Source of the DNA: Zanthoxylum bungeanum
Lineage: Eukaryota > Streptophyta > Magnoliopsida > Sapindales > Rutaceae
NCBI GenBank assembly: GCA_019454045.1
Contig: SKCR01036751.1
Coordinates: forward strand, 992,001 to 1,056,000
Direction: 5' to 3'
DNA: 64,000 bases
Numbering within the stretch: the stretch's first letter is position 1; each line of letters begins with the position of its first letter. This document shows positions 60,707-64,000 of the stretch, piece by piece. Under the pieces are notes generated by a model. The model searched no databases. It saw only the letters and a program-made list of their open reading frames with translations, and was not told where the DNA came from. A program made the translations under genes and the position numbers.

Positions 60707-61778
60707 TACTGATGTGATCCAGAATGAGCTCTGTTTGTTGGGTCAAGTTAACTTGAAGTTGTGGCTGATTGCATTGCTTGGTAGATTGATGTATTTGGGC
60801 ATTTTTGGTGGATTTGGAAGATTTCTTGGGTTCTGGAGTGTGGTTCATGCATGAGACTTTATATGAAGGCTTTATTATGTCTAATGCAAGAATAGAATGA
60901 GTTTTGGATGTGCATGGGCTGCCTTGATTGATTTAGGGCTTAATTTCCGAATGGTGCATTAGTGGTGGCGGGATTTGTGCAGTCTTTGTATTTTGGACGT
61001 AACTTTCTCATCTGATGTCTGATTTTAGTGATTCAAGTTGCATTGGAAAGTGGACTCATGGATCTACAACTTTCTAGTTTATATCAAAGTCCAATTCATA
61101 ATCCTTCGTGGTCAAAATATAGAAGCAATTTATCCTTACAGCTTTTATGTTTCATATTTTTAAGGTTATGTGATGTTTAAGTGTTGGGCTGGACTTTAAT
61201 TAAATTAGAAAGCTCATGCACGAAATTTTAAAGTATTTTATATTTTATTGAGTTTATTTTACTAGGGTTTAATTATATTTTGGTAGAATTAGGGTTAGCC
61301 ACCTATTTAAATGAACATTTATTCATTGTAATTGATAATGAATTAAAAACATATTTTTTACAAAACAAAGTAACTTGTGTCATCTTGAGGGAGTGGATTC
61401 TTCATTGGTTCTACAGAACAAAAGCTCATCAAAGTGTGGCAAGCGTTGTGGCGATGTATCGTTGTTCAAGATTCTCCAAAGAAATAAAGAAAGGTTGTTA
61501 AGAGTAAGGTTCCTTAAGGGTTGGACTTGATCTTGGAAGGATTTTGTTCTTATAAAAAAAATCAAGATTCGCGGTTCTTGGGGCTTAGACCACATGACGG
61601 GGTTTGCTTGGCTTGTTCCAGGCAGATTTTTATCACGTAAAGTAATTAAAATCGACAACACGTCTTAACCTAAATTTTTTCACTCTAAATACTAACCTAG
61701 CTATTGTTGAGCTTTTACTTACTCAATTTCTTTTCCAGACTCGCTCAGGGGTTACAATTTCCAGCTTGTTGTTATACT
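60707..61778. other. Intergenic region with possible LTR-like fragment
   Basis: No gene. The stretch around 61285-61360 (CCACCTATTTAAATG, then TTCATTGTAATTGATAATG) resembles the R region of some plant LTRs, but no second copy or boundary was found. Confidence 0.35.
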
Positions 61779-62218
61779 TAAGGATGGCAACAGGCCGAGT
61801 TGGGCCCGGGCTTTGAAAAGCCCGGCCCGAGCTCGACCAAAAAAAATTTGGCCCAAGCCCGGGAAAAGCCCGGCCCGGCCCGCCCGAATTTTTCCCAAAA
61901 ATAAAAATAAAATTCAAATACAATTTATATTATATAAATACATCATCGAAATTAAAAACATACAAAAAAAAATACATTCACACTATATGCAAAGACAATT
62001 CACAATTTAAATGCTATAAACAAATTAAAATGTTACAAACATATTAAAATATATATATATATTTTGGTTGTCCCGGGCCAAAATTGCAAAGCCCGGCTCG
62101 GGCTTTGATCAAAGGGCCCGGCCCTGGCTTTTTTTTGCCCAGGGTCAGGCCAAAGCTCGGGCGGGCCGGTCCGGGTCGGGTCGGTCCGGACCGGGCCCAG
62201 ACTTTTCTGCCACCCTTA
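61779..62218. mobile_element. hAT-like small element (440 bp), GC-rich ends
   Basis: Starts TAAGGATGGCAACAGG and ends TTCTGCCACCCTTA. TSD GTTATACT (61771-61778) and GTTATCCT (62219-62226), one difference. Subterminal GGGCCCGGGC-type words on both sides; the centre is AT-rich. Confidence 0.8.
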
Positions 62219-62338
62219 GTTATCCTTGCCGTCCGAGGCCTATTTGGTACGAGTACACAATTTATACCCTCGTTTTGAGAAAATACAAAAGTTAGGGACC
62301 CAATTGTTATTAGTATCCCCATAAAACCTAGGGGTGGC

Positions 62339-62834
62339 AATTTGGGTCAGGATTCGTTTATTCGTTCGATTCGATTCGCTTTAAAGCGAATACGAGTTTG
62401 AAAAATTGGATTCGTTTAATAAATGGGTCAATTCGATTCGATTCGTTTATTAAATGAATCGAATACGAATTTAAGCTCATGGATTCGTTTAAGATTCGTT
62501 TTATTATTTTTATTTACTAGTTCTTGTTAATTTTCAATTAAGATTCGAGAAATTATAACTAATTATCATAGAAAATGTAATATTTTCGATATTTGGTGAG
62601 ATATTTTTAGTAAATATATTAATTACATATTTCATATGTATATATTTATGAAGAATTAATGTAAATCAAGTGTGGTAAATTATTTTATTAAATAATATCA
62701 TTGACTAAACGAATACGAATCCTGATATTAGGATTCGTTTAATAAACGAATCGAATACGAATCCATCACATTTTGATTCGATTCGTTTAGAATTCGATAC
62801 AAATTCGATTCGTTGATTCGTTTTGCCACCCCTA
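62339..62834. mobile_element. hAT-like small element (496 bp) with perfect 8-bp TSD
   Basis: Starts TAGGGGTGGCAATTTGGG and ends CGTTTTGCCACCCCTA. The TSD ATAAAACC is perfect at 62331-62338 and 62835-62842. Inner ends consist of GATTCGTTTA/TAAACGAATC repeats in opposite orientation. Confidence 0.88.
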
Positions 62835-63072
62835 ATAAAACCGCTATCGTTTTGAGAAAATACACAAATATAGGGACCCAGATGTTATTATTCCACAAAA
62901 CCACCGTCAACCTCAAATGCTCCTGTAATAATTGTAAAAACAAAAGTGGACACAACCCGTCAGAAACTTCAACACAGCGAGCTGCAACTGGCAATCGCAT
63001 GACTGCAAAGCAGAGAAAAGAAAGAGAAACTGCAAATGGGTATGAACACACTCCTACCTCGCCAATGTTTAC

Positions 63073-63109
63073 CACGTGGCAAATAGAAAGTGTGTTGTCA
63101 CCTATAAAA
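63073..63109 (+). promoter_or_regulatory. ABRE/G-box and TATA box of the NINJA/AFP-like gene
   Basis: CACGTGGC at 63073-63080 is a classical ABA-response element. TATAAAA follows at 63103-63109. Transcription would start near 63135. Confidence 0.65.
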
Positions 63110-63598
63110 CCAAAGCACTTGTCTCTGTTTGTAGATAGCTCTGTGTTCACTTCTCTCTCCACTCCATTATATATAAGCATTCAACTTCTTTTTCCTTCAC
63201 TCTGCAGCAAAATCACCTCCAGAACCATGTAAGCTTTTCTGTGCCTGTCACCTTTTCCTAGGGGTGGCCCTCCAAACAAACGACACAGCGTCTGGCTGAT
63301 CCTAATTTAGAAAATTAATATCTCATATAGGACCTCAAAACTCAAGCCGTCCCTGTTCTTGAATGTCTCTGTTTCATCTCTTTTGTCATGTACCAAGCTC
63401 GTGTGTGTAATGCGTCTGTCATGTGTTTTCTGGTTCATCCAAACCTTTGTAGAAAGAAAGAAAAAACTTCGATGATTATATGCCCATTTTGAGGTTTCAA
63501 TTCAAAGAATTTTAACTAACATTATGTGTTTTTTATTTTTTTGTGTTTGCAGAAGAAGAAAAGGTACAACAAGTTTGATTCTGGTTTTTACTCTGCAT

Positions 63599-64000
63599 AT
63601 GGAAGAAGAAAGCAATGGAGTGAGCAAAAACAAAAATGACAAGACCAAACTCACCAACAACAAAGGCCAAGACAAAACTCAACCAACAAACTTTTTAGAC
63701 AAATTCTCACAACCTGAAAAGCAAGTTACCCACCACAACAAACAAACCCAAAACTCCATTTCTTCATCTTCATCAACATCATCAAACCCTGTGCAAGAAC
63801 CAGACCTGAACCTGAGGCTCTCTGTTAGTGGCGGTGGCGGCAGCAGCAGCAGCTCCAGTGAAACCTCCAAAGAGAACCCTTTAGCAAGATCATTATCAAT
63901 TGGTGGAATCATAAATGTGAGAACTAACAATTCAGACGAAGACCCATTTGTTGGAAGGACTTGCATTTGTAATTTGCCCAAAGCTTGTTCTCTGCCAGTG
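63599..64000 (+). CDS. NINJA/AFP-family EAR-motif repressor, N-terminal part (cut by window end)
   Basis: A non-coding first exon ends at 63228 (CCAT/GTAAGC) and the intron ends at 63552 (TTTGCAG). The ATG at 63599 opens 134 codons that run to the window edge. After a Lys/Asn/Gln-rich start, the EAR motif DLNLRLS (L-x-L-x-L) recruits TOPLESS-type corepressors in this family. A Ser/Gly run follows, then LARSLSIGGI and KACSLPV, matching the RS-S and R/KxxSLP blocks that precede ETEEEWRKRKE in NINJA/AFP proteins. Those proteins act in jasmonate and ABA signalling repression in the nucleus. The remainder is outside the window, so AFP versus NINJA cannot be decided. Confidence 0.65.
   Translation, partial: MEEESNGVSKNKNDKTKLTNNKGQDKTQPTNFLDKFSQPEKQVTHHNKQTQNSISSSSSTSSNPVQEPDLNLRLSVSGGGGSSSSSSETSKENPLARSLSIGGIINVRTNNSDEDPFVGRTCICNLPKACSLPV

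Overview
The window looks like nuclear DNA of a flowering plant, probably a eudicot. It has spliced genes with AT-rich introns, three single-copy plant-type genes plus a fourth cut by the right edge, and about 45 kb of nested LTR retrotransposons. The species cannot be named from sequence alone. No RNA gene, CRISPR array or prokaryotic feature was seen.

Left part (1-8.1 kb) is old transposon debris: the 3' half of a PIF/Harbinger DDE transposase element with its 3' terminal inverted repeat, two decayed Copia elements on the minus strand, and blocks of a 33-bp-type minisatellite.

Middle part (8,136-45,127) is one Copia element (called E here) with target site duplication (TSD) CTAAT, which landed in that minisatellite. 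It was then hit at least three times by Tat/Ogre-type Ty3/gypsy elements. (i) Element A (9,974-28,588, TSD TTACC) sits inside E's 5' LTR. It has a 3.4-kb LTR, a tRNA-Arg-type primer binding site (PBS), a solo LTR B (TSD CCAAT) in its leader and a gag remnant. It also holds a second, distinct Tat element C with RT, RNase H, a second RNase H-like domain, integrase, a spliced antisense ORF, an 11-copy 146-bp tandem array and a 3' LTR. (ii) Element D (28,832-34,051, minus, TSD GTTAT) sits in E's leader and carries an in-frame gag-RT deletion fusion. (iii) Solo LTR G (36,524-39,320, minus) splits codon 20 from codon 21 of E's gag. E's own gag, protease, integrase, RT and RNase H are readable but broken by stops.

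Right part (46-64 kb) is the gene island. It holds a G3BP-like NTF2-RRM-RGG gene (8 coding exons, +), a RIQ1/RIQ2-type DUF1118 thylakoid protein gene (-) that is divergent with a TOM5 mitochondrial import receptor gene (+) across a 317-bp shared promoter, and at the right edge the start of a NINJA/AFP-like EAR-motif gene. The TOM5/RIQ1 pair matches what I recall of neighbouring Arabidopsis genes (At5g08040/At5g08050). Introns and spacers of the island are full of small non-autonomous DNA elements whose ends and TSDs can be read directly: five hAT-like elements, a 1.1-kb Mutator-like foldback element, a 112-bp hairpin element, and a Tat-type solo LTR related to C.

The retrotransposon genes work only as a record of insertion order. 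The four host genes act in stress-granule/RNA biology, grana organisation, mitochondrial protein import and ABA/JA repression respectively, with no sign of a shared pathway.
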